64,000 bases of DNA, from the NCBI GenBank assembly GCA_900473045.1, contig UCKS01000051.1, positions 1 through 64,000 on the forward strand, read 5' to 3'. The notes beneath the pieces are model-generated. The model searched no databases. It was not told the DNA's origin and saw only the letters and a program-made list of their open reading frames with translations. This document shows positions 18,596 through 27,379 of this stretch, in pieces. The stretch is from Hyphomicrobiales bacterium (GTDB taxonomy: Bacteria; Pseudomonadota; Alphaproteobacteria; Rhizobiales; Rhizobiaceae). The position numbers and the translations under genes are program-made. The stretch's first letter is position 1. Every line of letters starts with the position of its first letter.

Positions 18596-18892
18596 TCAGG
18601 ATTCTTCTTTCTTGAGTTGAGCCAGGGCGGCATCGCAGGCCGGGTGGATGCCCTGCAGAAAGTCTTCCGGCTGATACCAGCCAATCGTGACGCCCATCGC
18701 TGAGGTTAAGGCCCAGGCAGGCCGCTCGCCCGCCTGGGTTAGGAGACGCGGCGCGCCTTCGCGCAGGCAGGTTTCCGCCTGTTCGACAATCGCAGGCGAG
18801 GCCTGCGCACCGACAAGCGCTTGACGCAGATCGGCTTTGGCGGGCTCGACGACCATTGAAGCGATAACAGAGGACATCAGTTCGAGAAGCAT
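18596..18892 (-). CDS. Hypothetical 98-aa protein
   Basis: I do not recognise a family. The protein is mostly helical, begins MLLELMSSVIASMVV, has a middle part rich in Ala/Glu and a C-terminal aromatic patch with IGWYQPEDFLQGI. It lies 38 bases downstream of the TerC gene and 41 bases before the DUF1476 gene on the same strand, so it is likely cotranscribed. The gene is supported by operon position and clean codon use only. Confidence 0.55.
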   Translation of the reverse strand: MLLELMSSVIASMVVEPAKADLRQALVGAQASPAIVEQAETCLREGAPRLLTQAGERPAWALTSAMGVTIGWYQPEDFLQGIHPACDAALAQLKKEES

Positions 18893-18930
18893 TTTTTACA
18901 TCCAAATTGAGTGAGGGGGTGGGGCTGCCC

Positions 18931-19917
18931 TTAATGGGCAGCCGTGTCGCTCTTGCGGGTCTTCATCAGGCTCCAGACCACGCCGCTCGCGATGATCAGG
19001 AAGGTCATCGACAGGGACAGGGCAGCCGGGAATTTCTCAAGGCCAAGAAGGTCGGCGACAAAGACCTTGGAACCGATGAACACCAGCACGATGGCAAGGG
19101 CCGGCTTCAAATATTTGAACCGATGGATCATCGCATCCAGCGCGAAGTACAGGGCGCGCAGACCCAGGATAGCGAAGATGTTCGAGGTGTAGACGATGAA
19201 CGGGTCGGTGGTGATTGCGAAGATCGCAGGAACCGAATCGACGGCAAAGATCACGTCGGCAATCTCGATCAGCACCAGCGCCATGAACAGCGGCGTGATG
19301 AACAACACCGCCTTGCCAGTCTGCGGATGCGGCAGCTTGACGAAGAACAGCTCGCCGTGATGCGTGTCCGTGACATTGAACTTGCGGCGCATGAACGACA
19401 CCAGCGGATTGCCGGCGATATCCGGGTCGGATTCCCCGACAAACAGCATCTTCAGGCCGGTGAAGACCAGGAAGGCAGCGAAGATATAGAGCACCCAGGA
19501 AAACTCGGTGACGAGCGTTGCGCCAAGGCCGATCATGATGGCGCGAAGGACGATGACGCCGAGAATGCCCCAGAACAGCACGCGGTGCTGGTAGATGCGC
19601 GGGACGGCAAAGAACGAGAAGATCAGGGCGATAACGAAGACATTGTCGAGAGCCAGCGTCTTTTCGACGACGAAGCCCGTAACGTAATTCATCCCGGCTT
19701 CAGCGCCGAGATACCACCACACCCAGCCGCCGAATGCGAGACCCAGCGAAATGTAGAGCGCCGAAAGCTTGAGGCTTTCCTTGACGCCGATTTCCCGGTT
19801 TTCCTTGTGCAGGACACCGAGGTCGAATGTCAGAATGGTGGCGACCAGCGTGATGAACGCAGCCCACATCCAGAGTGGGGATCCCATCCAGTGGACGAGC
19901 ATAAACGAAAGGTCCAA
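18931..19917 (-). CDS. TerC/Alx-family integral membrane protein
   Basis: About 328 aa with nine or so membrane helices. The family marks are TFDLGVLHKENREI, ALDNVFVIALIFSFF (conserved Asp in the membrane), IADVIFAVDSVPAIFAIT (second conserved Asp motif) and YTSNIFAILGLRALYF. Alx/TerC proteins act in manganese efflux or in metallation of exported proteins. TTG 19917 is chosen because AAGGAG (19924-19929) lies six bases upstream; ATG 19902 and ATG 19962 are alternatives, and the latter would fall inside a hairpin of the leader. See the leader RNA entry. Confidence 0.88.
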   Translation of the reverse strand: MDLSFMLVHWMGSPLWMWAAFITLVATILTFDLGVLHKENREIGVKESLKLSALYISLGLAFGGWVWWYLGAEAGMNYVTGFVVEKTLALDNVFVIALIFSFFAVPRIYQHRVLFWGILGVIVLRAIMIGLGATLVTEFSWVLYIFAAFLVFTGLKMLFVGESDPDIAGNPLVSFMRRKFNVTDTHHGELFFVKLPHPQTGKAVLFITPLFMALVLIEIADVIFAVDSVPAIFAITTDPFIVYTSNIFAILGLRALYFALDAMIHRFKYLKPALAIVLVFIGSKVFVADLLGLEKFPAALSLSMTFLIIASGVVWSLMKTRKSDTAAH

Positions 19918-19923
19918 AGCCTT

Positions 19924-20020
19924 CTCCTTCGCCGGCATACAATGTCGAAGAAGGTCCGACATCGTAGAGCGCCGGCGGCTCTACCAGAGGGGCCCGGACC
20001 ACGGGTCTCGCCCCAAGTGG
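19924..20020 (-). promoter_or_regulatory. Structured leader RNA with possible pseudoknot at the TerC ribosome site
   Basis: Read on the minus strand: a GGGGC/GCCCC hairpin (about 19990-20015); a perfect hairpin GTAGAGC / GCTCTAC (19964-19984) with loop CGCCGGC; a perfect hairpin ATGTCG / CGACAT (19942-19962); then GCCGGCG (19930-19936), which is exactly complementary to the seven-base loop and abuts AAGGAG (19924-19929). Loop pairing would cover or border the ribosome site. TerC/Alx genes are often under the manganese-sensing yybP-ykoY riboswitch, but I cannot see that class's conserved loops, so the class stays open. Confidence 0.55.
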
Positions 20021-20219
20021 AGTTGCGCACCGGACCATTCAAGGGGACGTGTGCATTTTTATTTTCGAGTTTGAGATCGGTGATGATGGCGCCGTTTTGG
20101 CATGCACAAGGCCGGCAATATCGACGCAAATCCAATGGCCAAGCCGGGAAAAAGCCCTTATGACGAAAAACGCGCGGGCGGCGTCCGTCTCAACAAGTTT
20201 TCAGGAAAGAACCCTCTGC

Positions 20220-21026
20220 ATGACACTGTCGATCGCGACCTGGAACATCAACTCGGTGCGCCTGCGCATGCCGCTGGTCGAGCACCTTTTGAAGACCTGG
20301 GCGCCGGATATCCTCTGCCTTCAGGAAACCAAGGTTGCCAACGACCTCTTCCCCTTTTCGCCACTGAAGGCGCTCGGTTACGAGCATATCGCCATCCATG
20401 GCCAGAAGGGCTATCACGGCGTTGCCACCATCTCCCGCCTGCCGCTGCATGAGTTGAGCGACCGGCGCGACTATTGCGGCGTCGGCGATGCCCGCCATCT
20501 CTCGGTTGTCTTTGAAAAATCGGCCAAGAAGATCCGCCTGCACAATTTCTATGTGCCCGCCGGCGGCGACGAGCCGGACCGGTCGATCAACCAGAAGTTC
20601 GGCCACAAGCTCGATTTCATCGACGAGATGAAACTGCTGCATGCCGAAAGCGAGGCCGGAATTTCTTCCATCCTCGTCGGCGATCTTAATATCGCGCCGC
20701 TGGAACACGACGTCTGGTCGCACAAGCAGCTCCTGAAGATCGTCAGTCACACGCCGATAGAAACCGAAGGCCTGACGGCGGTGCTGAATGGCGGTGCCTG
20801 GGTCGACCTGATGCGCCAGCACACGCCGTCGCCGGAAAAGCTCTACACCTGGTGGAGCTACCGCGCCAAGGATTGGGAAGGTGCCAACAAGGGCCGCCGC
20901 CTCGACCATGTCTGGTCATCGGCCGACCTCTCGCCGCTCCTCACCCGCGTCGATATCCTCAAGGAAGCGCGCGGCTGGGATCGCCCCTCAGACCACGTCC
21001 CCGTGATCGCCCATTTCGATCTTTAG
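20220..21026 (+). CDS. xth: Exodeoxyribonuclease III
   Basis: 268-aa AP endonuclease / 3'-5' exonuclease for base-excision repair. The exonuclease-endonuclease-phosphatase fold shows ATWNINSVR at residues 6-14, the metal ligand in LQETK, the catalytic VGDLNIAP pair and the terminal SDHVPVIAHF with the catalytic His. WSYRAKDWEGANKGRRLDH is typical for ExoIII. ATG 20220 matches the family N-terminus; the open frame upstream overlaps the TerC leader on the other strand. Confidence 0.93.
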   Translation: MTLSIATWNINSVRLRMPLVEHLLKTWAPDILCLQETKVANDLFPFSPLKALGYEHIAIHGQKGYHGVATISRLPLHELSDRRDYCGVGDARHLSVVFEKSAKKIRLHNFYVPAGGDEPDRSINQKFGHKLDFIDEMKLLHAESEAGISSILVGDLNIAPLEHDVWSHKQLLKIVSHTPIETEGLTAVLNGGAWVDLMRQHTPSPEKLYTWWSYRAKDWEGANKGRRLDHVWSSADLSPLLTRVDILKEARGWDRPSDHVPVIAHFDL

Positions 21027-21041
21027 AGGCGATAAGAGATC

Positions 21042-22064
21042 CTACCGCCAGCCGAGCGCCGGTGCGACATGCTTCAGGACCGACTCGATGACGTGGGCGT
21101 TGTAGTCCACACCCAGCTGGTTGGGCACGGTCAGGAGCAGGGTGTCCGCCTCGGCAATCGCCTCGTCCTCGGCCAGTTGCCGGATGAGGACGTCGGGCTC
21201 CCCAGCATAGGAGCGGCCGAAGATCGCCCGTGTCTGGTCATCGATGTAACCGATCGTATCGCTCTCCTTGCTGCCGCCGCCGAAATAGGCGTGGTCACGG
21301 TCATCGACTAGGGCGAAGATGCTGCGGCTGACCGACACGCGCGGCGGGCGCGTATGGCCGGCTTCCTTCCAGGCCTCTCGGTAGAGGCGGATTTGCGCCG
21401 CCTGCTGGACGTGGAAGGGCTCGCCGGTTTCGTCGTTCTTCAGCGTCGAGCTCTGCAGGTTCATGCCGAGCTTGGCCGCCCAGATGGCGGTGGCATTCGA
21501 GCTGGCGCCCCACCAGATGCGTTCGCGCAAGCCTTCCGAATGCGGCTCAAGCCGCAGCAGGCCCGGCGGATTGGGAAACATCGGACGCGGGTTGGGCTGG
21601 GCAAAGCTCTGGCCTTTCAAAGTCTCGAGCAGGACTTCGGTATGCTTGCGGGCCATATCCGCGTCGCTCAAGCCTTCCTGCGGCTCGTAACCGAAATAGC
21701 GCCAGCCATCGATCACCTGTTCGGGCGAGCCACGGCTGATGCCGAGCTGTAGGCGTCCGTTCGATATCAGGTCGGCACTGCCGGCATCTTCGGCCATGTA
21801 GAGCGGGTTCTCATAGCGCATGTCGATAACAGCCGTGCCGATCTCGATCTTCTTGGTACGGGCGCCGACGGCGGCCAGAAGCGGAAACGGCGACGCGAGC
21901 TGCCGGGCAAAATGGTGGACGCGGAAATAGGCGCCGTCGGCGCCGAGCTCTTCGGCGGCAACCGCCAGATCGATCGATTGCAAAAGCGCGTCTCCGGCCG
22001 AACGCGTCCCTGATTGCGGCGAGGGGCTCCAGTGCCCGAACGAAAGAAAACCAATTTTTTTCAT
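21042..22064 (-). CDS. LLM-class flavin-dependent oxidoreductase
   Basis: A 340-aa luciferase-like TIM-barrel protein. KKIGFLSFGHW starts strand 1, GADGAYFRVHHFARQLASPFPLL is the subgroup signature, and IEIGTAVIDMRYENPLYMAEDAG with GRLQLGISRGSPEQV binds FMN. The substrate is unknown; members of this subgroup are usually annotated as monooxygenases. ATG 22064 is chosen at the barrel start; an in-frame start at 22100 adds 12 residues. Convergent with xth, 15 bases between stops. Confidence 0.85.
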   Translation of the reverse strand: MKKIGFLSFGHWSPSPQSGTRSAGDALLQSIDLAVAAEELGADGAYFRVHHFARQLASPFPLLAAVGARTKKIEIGTAVIDMRYENPLYMAEDAGSADLISNGRLQLGISRGSPEQVIDGWRYFGYEPQEGLSDADMARKHTEVLLETLKGQSFAQPNPRPMFPNPPGLLRLEPHSEGLRERIWWGASSNATAIWAAKLGMNLQSSTLKNDETGEPFHVQQAAQIRLYREAWKEAGHTRPPRVSVSRSIFALVDDRDHAYFGGGSKESDTIGYIDDQTRAIFGRSYAGEPDVLIRQLAEDEAIAEADTLLLTVPNQLGVDYNAHVIESVLKHVAPALGWR

Positions 22065-22229
22065 GATCTTGTCCCTGATGATGGCGATGTGTTGCAGCAT
22101 AGATGGGGAAGAATCGCATCACAGGAAAGAGCGGAGATCAGCGACAGACCTCCTGTCCTCGAAACACACTGTCTCCCAAAAGAAACGTCGATCCGGTTTC
22201 GGCGCAAGCGCTGGCCTTCTTCGGGCTAC

Positions 22230-22799
22230 CTACTCGATCAGCATCACCTGTCGATGCTCAAGGCGGTAAAACCCATCCTGCGGCACCGGCAGTTCCAGCA
22301 TTTCCCTGCGGGACATGCCGAGATAGATGCCCCTGATCAACCGTCCCGTCAGCCCGTGTGAAACGGCGATCACTGGCGCGGCTATGTCGGAGAGCCAGCT
22401 TTCGACACGAGCGCAGGCACTGTCAAATGTCTCGCCATCTGGAGAGCGGAAGTACCAGTCGAACGCATCCGCTCCCGCAAGCGCGCCTGGATATTCGACG
22501 TCGATCTCATAGAGCGTCATGCCGTCCCACGACCCTGTGGTCACCTCCGTCAGGCGGGCGTCCTCCCCAGCGGCAAACGGAATGGCAAGCGCGATGCGCG
22601 CCGCCGTCTGCAGTGCCCGGCCGAGCGGACTGACATGAAATTCAAATGGAATGCTGAACTCGCCGATTTCCTGCGCCAACCGCCCCGCCATTCGATCCGC
22701 CTGGAGAATGCCGCGTTGGGTCAGCGGTGAATCCTTCTGTCCCTGGAAACGCCCAAGCGTGTTCCAGACAGTTTCCCCACGGCGGAGAAGATAGATCAT
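22230..22799 (-). CDS. Histidine-phosphatase-fold protein with the catalytic His replaced
   Basis: A 189-aa phosphoglycerate-mutase-like protein. The N-terminal RHGET motif reads RRGETVWN: codon 7 is CGT (Arg) where the phospho-accepting His is expected. The rest is well kept: GRFQGQKDSPLT, SPLGRALQTA with the second Arg, the E in TEVTTGSWDG and VSHGLTGRLIRG with the second His. The loss of the nucleophile predicts no phosphatase activity, perhaps a binding-only role, or a recent mutation or sequencing error. Third gene of the cenR - cNMP operon. Confidence 0.82.
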   Translation of the reverse strand: MIYLLRRGETVWNTLGRFQGQKDSPLTQRGILQADRMAGRLAQEIGEFSIPFEFHVSPLGRALQTAARIALAIPFAAGEDARLTEVTTGSWDGMTLYEIDVEYPGALAGADAFDWYFRSPDGETFDSACARVESWLSDIAAPVIAVSHGLTGRLIRGIYLGMSRREMLELPVPQDGFYRLEHRQVMLIE

Positions 22800-22837
22800 G
22801 CAGGATATCTTTCGCGACCGGTGATCACCGCCGGGCT

Positions 22838-23293
22838 CTACCCGAATTTCGGCGCCAGCCTCTGCATGGCGTCGATCATCGCCTGCAGATTGGCCTTGAT
22901 CCGGCCTTCGACGACGACGGCCACTTCCGGATATTCCTCCAGCATACGGCGGAACAGCGGCCGGTTGATGCGGATGACTTCGCTGTCTTCCTCGGCGGTG
23001 GCGGTAAACTTACGCTCGACGAAGGATATCATCGCCAGTTCGGACAGAAGCGTGCCGCGGCCGACTGTATCCACTACCTCGACACTGCCATCGACGAGGT
23101 TGCGCGTCAGCGTGACGGCACCGCTGGCAATGGCAAAGGCGCAATCGGCCGGTGCGCCCTCGCGAAAGAGCTGCTGCCCCCTGTTCAGGCGCCGCCGCTC
23201 GGCGCCGAAGGCGATCAGCCGCAGCTTGTCGTCATCGATATCCGCAAACAGCGGCACGAGGGACAGAAGGGCAATATCGTCATTCAGCGACAA
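22838..23293 (-). CDS. Cyclic-nucleotide-binding domain protein without DNA-binding domain
   Basis: 151 aa forming one cNMP-binding beta-barrel: LSLVPLFADIDDDKLRLIAFGAERRRLNRGQQLFREG at the N-terminus, VDTVGRGTLLSELAMI in the phosphate-cassette position and a closing helix. The cassette arginine typical of cAMP binders is not evident, so ligand binding is uncertain. There is no helix-turn-helix, so it is not a Crp/Fnr regulator. Start TTG 23293 has AGAGG seven bases upstream. It lies 29 bases downstream of the response regulator gene. Confidence 0.8.
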   Translation of the reverse strand: MSLNDDIALLSLVPLFADIDDDKLRLIAFGAERRRLNRGQQLFREGAPADCAFAIASGAVTLTRNLVDGSVEVVDTVGRGTLLSELAMISFVERKFTATAEEDSEVIRINRPLFRRMLEEYPEVAVVVEGRIKANLQAMIDAMQRLAPKFG

Positions 23294-23322
23294 AGGGATA
23301 CCTCTGAGCGGGCTTGATGCCG

Positions 23323-24006
23323 TTAGGGAACTATCTTGTAGCCGCCATTCTCTGTCACCAAAATCTCCGCATTGGAAGGGTCACGTTCGATTTTCTGGCG
23401 CAGCCGGTAGACATGGGTCTCGAGCGTATGGGTGGTGACGCCGGAATTGTAGCCCCAGACCTCCTCCAGAAGCACATCGCGGGTAACGACCTTCTGGTCG
23501 GCGCGGTAGAGATAGCGGATGATCGCCGCTTCCTTTTCTGTCAGCCGGATCTTCTGGCCGTTTTCGAGCGTCAAAAGCTTCTGGCCCGGCTTGAACGTAT
23601 AAGGACCAACGGTGAAGGTGGCGTCCTCGCTCTGCTCGTGCTGGCGCAGCTGCGCGCGGATGCGGGCCAGCAGGACCGCGAAACGGAACGGCTTGGTCAC
23701 ATAATCGTTGGCACCGGCCTCAAGACCAAGGATTGTGTCGCTGTCTGTATCATGACCGGTCAGCATGATGATCGGTGGCTTGAAGCCGCCCTTGCGCAGC
23801 AGCTTGACCGCCTCGCGGCCGTCCATGTCCGGCAGGCCGACATCCATCACCAGAAGGGCTATCTGGTTGTTGCGGGCGGTGTTGATGCCCTTGGCTGCCG
23901 TCGCCTCCTGGAGCATGGTGAATTCCTCATAGAGAGCAAGTTGCTCAACCAGTGTTTCACGCAGGTCGTTGTCATCATCGACGAGAAGAATGGTGCGGGC
24001 CGACAT
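23323..24006 (-). CDS. cenR: OmpR/PhoB-family response regulator, CenR-like
   Basis: 227 aa: a receiver domain with the acidic pair VDDDND, phospho-Asp in VMDVGLPDMDG near residue 55, Thr in MLTGHD and Lys in VTKPF, then a winged-helix domain (VWGYNSGVTTHTLETHVYRLRQKIE). The sequence resembles CenR, an envelope-control regulator of Caulobacter and Brucella, as I remember it. No histidine kinase gene is nearby, which also fits CenR, whose kinase is encoded elsewhere. A cNMP-domain gene and a phosphatase-like gene follow. Regulator call firm, the name less so. Confidence 0.85.
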   Translation of the reverse strand: MSARTILLVDDDNDLRETLVEQLALYEEFTMLQEATAAKGINTARNNQIALLVMDVGLPDMDGREAVKLLRKGGFKPPIIMLTGHDTDSDTILGLEAGANDYVTKPFRFAVLLARIRAQLRQHEQSEDATFTVGPYTFKPGQKLLTLENGQKIRLTEKEAAIIRYLYRADQKVVTRDVLLEEVWGYNSGVTTHTLETHVYRLRQKIERDPSNAEILVTENGGYKIVP

Positions 24007-24148
24007 GGTCGTCTCTCCTTGCTTGCGGTCTTAAACTAGCGCAATTGCTGCCTTAAACAAGCTGTGCAGCACTCACCCGGTTGTTACATATTGTGTAGTG
24101 CTATTGTTATGTTTCAGATCACGCACAACGCAAAAAACTGTGAGCAAA

Positions 24149-24700
24149 ATGCGATTGAAAGCCCGAAAGGCGGCCATTCCAGCCCGCACCATCACCGTCA
24201 GGCCAAAGCCCGGCAGCCGAACCCGCGCGCTGGTGAGCTTTGCCGGACGTACGGAAGAGGCCGCCATCGGTCGCAGCGGCACGACCGTGCGCAAGCGCGA
24301 AGGCGATGGCGCCACCCCGATAGCCGCCATGCGCCTGATCGGCGGCTATGTCCGCCAGGACCGCATCACCCGGCCGCCCACCACACTGCCGCTGCGTTTC
24401 ACGCCAAAGGACCTGCTGTGGTGCGATGAGCCCCGCCACGCCCTCTACAACCGCCCCGTGGATGCGCCGTTCAAGCCCAGCCATGAAAAAATGCGTCGTG
24501 ATGATGGCCTCTACGATGTCTGCCTGGTGATGGACTGGAACCTGCGCAGCCGGAAGCGCTATGGCGGCTCGGCGATCTTCTTCCACCTCGCCAAACCAGG
24601 CTACCCGCCAACGGAAGGCTGCGTCGCTGTCAACCTGCCGGCGATGAAGCGGCTGCTGCGGTTCATGCGGCGTGGGACGGTGGTGAGGGTGACACGGTAA
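24149..24700 (+). CDS. L,D-transpeptidase (YkuD) family protein
   Basis: About 183 aa. The YkuD active-site stretch is visible near the C-terminus: FFHLAKPGYPPTEGCVAV with catalytic His and Cys. Such enzymes cross-link peptidoglycan or tether lipoproteins, and rhizobia rely strongly on L,D-links. No clear signal peptide is present; the N-terminus is basic (MRLKARKAAIPART), and the start is uncertain (ATG 24149, GTG 24140 or ATG 24098). This small cytosol-like subgroup is widespread in alphaproteobacteria. Confidence 0.8.
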   Translation: MRLKARKAAIPARTITVRPKPGSRTRALVSFAGRTEEAAIGRSGTTVRKREGDGATPIAAMRLIGGYVRQDRITRPPTTLPLRFTPKDLLWCDEPRHALYNRPVDAPFKPSHEKMRRDDGLYDVCLVMDWNLRSRKRYGGSAIFFHLAKPGYPPTEGCVAVNLPAMKRLLRFMRRGTVVRVTR

Positions 24701-24739
24701 GGGCCGGGCGAACTTCCACAAGACGAAGAGACGGAAGGG

Positions 24740-25552
24740 TCAGGGCAATGCCGTAACGACATGCGCCCGGATGGCGCCTTCGATGGGTCCGTTGCCAAAC
24801 TGCCGCCTCAGCGCCCCGGCGACAGTTTCGGTCACATCCTGCAGTTTTCCGGGAGCGCGCGCTTCGATCTCGACTGCCAGCGGGTTGCCCTGACAATAGG
24901 CCGTCGCCGCATCGAGCGCCGATCTGGCGCGGCTGACACAGTCAATCGTCTCTGTTTGCACCGATGAGAAGCCGGCGGCCCGCACATCCGCCGTGATCGC
25001 CGAAAGGTCGTGGTACCCGTGCGGCGTCCGCTCCATGAAACGCGGCGGATCGTCCGGAAACATCTCCGTCAGCGTTCGTGCGACTGTCACGACGAACGCA
25101 TTGTTCTGGATGGCATCCCAGACGTTGAAGAGATAGCGCCCGGTGGGCCTGAGAACGCGGCGGGCTTCGCGGTAGCCCGCGATCTTGTCGGGGAAGAACA
25201 TCACGCCGAACTGACAGACCACGACGTCGAAGGTTTGGCCATCGAATGGCAACGCCTGGCCGTCCGCCTGCTTCCAGGTGATGCGATCATCCACGCCCTG
25301 ATTGGCTATCGCCAGGTCGAGCATCGGCTGGTTGAGATCCGTGGCGACGATCCGTGTGCCGGTGCCAAGCCGTGACGCGATGGCGCGGGTCAACACACCC
25401 GTGCCAGCCGCGACCTCGAGCACGGCGCGCGGCGCAGACATTGCAACACGCTCTGCCATCTCCCGCGCGTAAGGCTCGAAGATCATCGGCACGAAGAGTT
25501 GCTGGTAGATTGCCGGCATGCCGCCAGCAAAGACTTTGTCCGCACCGGTCAT
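24740..25552 (-). CDS. Class I SAM-dependent methyltransferase
   Basis: 270 aa with the Rossmann-type methyltransferase core: VLEVAAGTGVLTRAIA (motif I), ATDLNQPMLDLA (acidic loop), ADGQALPFDGQTFDVVVCQFGVMFFPDK (motifs II/III) and VLRPTGRYLFNVWD. It resembles UbiE/Methyltransf_11 proteins, but the substrate is unknown. ATG 25552 starts at the conserved MTGADKVF; an upstream in-frame ATG at 25603 would reach into the leuC terminator hairpin. Confidence 0.83.
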   Translation of the reverse strand: MTGADKVFAGGMPAIYQQLFVPMIFEPYAREMAERVAMSAPRAVLEVAAGTGVLTRAIASRLGTGTRIVATDLNQPMLDLAIANQGVDDRITWKQADGQALPFDGQTFDVVVCQFGVMFFPDKIAGYREARRVLRPTGRYLFNVWDAIQNNAFVVTVARTLTEMFPDDPPRFMERTPHGYHDLSAITADVRAAGFSSVQTETIDCVSRARSALDAATAYCQGNPLAVEIEARAPGKLQDVTETVAGALRRQFGNGPIEGAIRAHVVTALP

Positions 25553-25604
25553 GATGAAACTCCCAAACCGCGAGGCCCCGGCCAAGTATACGCGCCGAAA
25601 CAAA

Positions 25605-25629
25605 AAGGCGGAAGCACTGCTTCCGCCTT
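25605..25629 (-). terminator. Terminator downstream of leuC
   Basis: Perfect 11-bp stem AAGGCGGAAGC / GCTTCCGCCTT with a three-base loop. On the minus strand the 3' arm runs into CCTTTTTG, which gives the T-run for leuC. It lies 58 bases after the leuC stop and just before the methyltransferase gene. Confidence 0.85.
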
Positions 25630-25686
25630 AGCTGGATCTGGGATTGGATCACAAGGACGCCGGGCCCACGAGGTCCCGGCCGGAGC

Positions 25687-27096
25687 CTACTTCCAGTCGC
25701 GGATATCGACGAAGTGTCCGGAGACTGCTGCTGCAGCAGCCATCGCCGGTGACACCAGATGGGTGCGGCCCTTAAAACCCTGGCGGCCTTCGAAGTTGCG
25801 GTTGGAGGTCGAGGCGCAGCGCTCGCCCGGCTTCAGGCGGTCGTCGTTCATGGCAAGGCACATCGAGCAGCCAGGCTCGCGCCAGTCGAAACCAGCCGCT
25901 TTGAAGATCACGTCGAGGCCTTCGGCTTCCGCCTGTTCCTTGACGAGGCCGGAGCCCGGAACGATCATCGCCGATACTGTCGAGGCAACCGTCCGGCCCT
26001 CGACGACCTTGGCGACTTCGCGCAGATCCTCGATGCGGCCGTTGGTGCAGGAGCCGATAAAGACGCGATCGATATTGATATCGGTGATCTTCGTGCCCGG
26101 CTTCAGGCCCATATAGTCGAGCGCGCGCCACTTGGACGTACGCTTGTTCTCGTCCTGGATTTCGTCCGGGTTCGGCACGATGCCCTGAACCGAGATGACG
26201 TCCTCCGGCGAGGAACCCCAGGAGACGATCGGCGGCAGGTCGGCGGCGTTCAGCACGACGACGCGGTCGTAATGCGCGCCTTCGTCGGTCTGCAGGGTCT
26301 TCCAGTAGGCGATCGCCTTTTCGAGGTCTTCGCCCTTCGGGGCGCGCGGCTTGCCCTTGATATATTCGAAAGTCTTTTCGTCCGGCGCGATCAGTCCGGC
26401 ACGGGCTCCGCCTTCGATCGTCATGTTGCAGACGGTCATGCGGCCTTCCATCGACAGCGCACGGATGGCTTCACCGGCAAACTCGATGACACTACCGGTG
26501 CCACCGGCCGTGCCGATCTCGCCGATGATCGCAAGGATGATATCCTTGGCGGTGACGTGCTCCGGCAGGACGCCATCGACACGCACCAGCATGTTCTTGG
26601 CCTTCTTCTGGATCAGCGTCTGTGTGGCGAGCACATGCTCGACCTCGGAGGTGCCGATACCGTGCGCAAGCGCGCCGAAAGCGCCGTGCGTGGAGGTGTG
26701 GCTGTCGCCGCAGACGATGGTCATGCCCGGCAGGGTAAAACCCTGTTCCGGTCCGACGATATGGACGATGCCCTGGCGGATATCGCTGGCCGAATAATAT
26801 TCGACGCCGAAATCGGCGGCGTTCTGGGCCAGCGCCTCGACCTGGATGCGGCTTTCCTCGTTCTTGATGCCGAGATGGCGATCCGGCGAGGTCGGCACGT
26901 TGTGATCGACGACGGCAAGCGTCTTTTGCGGAGCCCGCACCTGACGGTTCGTCAAGCGAAGGCCTTCGAACGCCTGCGGGCTCGTCACTTCGTGAACGAG
27001 ATGGCGATCGATATAGAGAAGACAGGTTCCGTCATCCTGCTGATCGACCAGATGGTCGTCCCAGATCTTGTCGTAGAGGGTACGCGGTGCGCTCAT
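25687..27096 (-). CDS. leuC: 3-isopropylmalate dehydratase large subunit
   Basis: 469-aa aconitase-family subunit for leucine synthesis (2-isopropylmalate to 3-isopropylmalate). The [4Fe-4S] cysteines are visible in GSCTNGRI and in [10 protein letters not shown] near the C-terminus. The N-terminal [10 protein letters not shown] and the [14 protein letters not shown] motif are typical LeuC. The small subunit LeuD must lie outside the window. The 426-bp upstream gap holds a palindromic repeat; I see no leucine leader peptide. Confidence 0.96.
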   Translation of the reverse strand: MSAPRTLYDKIWDDHLVDQQDDGTCLLYIDRHLVHEVTSPQAFEGLRLTNRQVRAPQKTLAVVDHNVPTSPDRHLGIKNEESRIQVEALAQNAADFGVEYYSASDIRQGIVHIVGPEQGFTLPGMTIVCGDSHTSTHGAFGALAHGIGTSEVEHVLATQTLIQKKAKNMLVRVDGVLPEHVTAKDIILAIIGEIGTAGGTGSVIEFAGEAIRALSMEGRMTVCNMTIEGGARAGLIAPDEKTFEYIKGKPRAPKGEDLEKAIAYWKTLQTDEGAHYDRVVVLNAADLPPIVSWGSSPEDVISVQGIVPNPDEIQDENKRTSKWRALDYMGLKPGTKITDINIDRVFIGSCTNGRIEDLREVAKVVEGRTVASTVSAMIVPGSGLVKEQAEAEGLDVIFKAAGFDWREPGCSMCLAMNDDRLKPGERCASTSNRNFEGRQGFKGRTHLVSPAMAAAAAVSGHFVDIRDWK

Positions 27097-27379
27097 GGCT
27101 GTGCATCCATTTGAAGTTCGGGCGTTGTGAAAAAAGCTTAGGAAAGTCCGGCAAAGGTGCCAGGGATCGGGTCGGGATCAGGCCCCGACGATCAGATAAG
27201 TCGGCTGCTGAGGGCGCCGGAAACGCACGCAAAAAACCGTGCCGGCAGACGCTTGTGGTCCTGCAGCACGACGATCTTCTGCTCAAAACATCCGAATTTG
27301 GATTCCATGGGTGCGATATAGCAATTTTTTGACGGTTCGGCAATTGGCGAGATGGGCAGCGATAGCGATGCCGCAGCCT

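Noticed and set aside
19924-20020. Direct assignment of the TerC leader to the yybP-ykoY manganese riboswitch
   Set aside because: Gene context fits, but the conserved loop sequences of that class are not evident by eye, so only a structured leader is claimed.
18907-20163. 418-codon plus-strand frame opposite the TerC gene and its leader
   Set aside because: Highly charged mirror translation of a membrane protein gene; no ribosome site.
27097-27379. Leucine leader peptide or T-box before leuC
   Set aside because: No run of Leu codons with a terminator and no T-box motif is visible.
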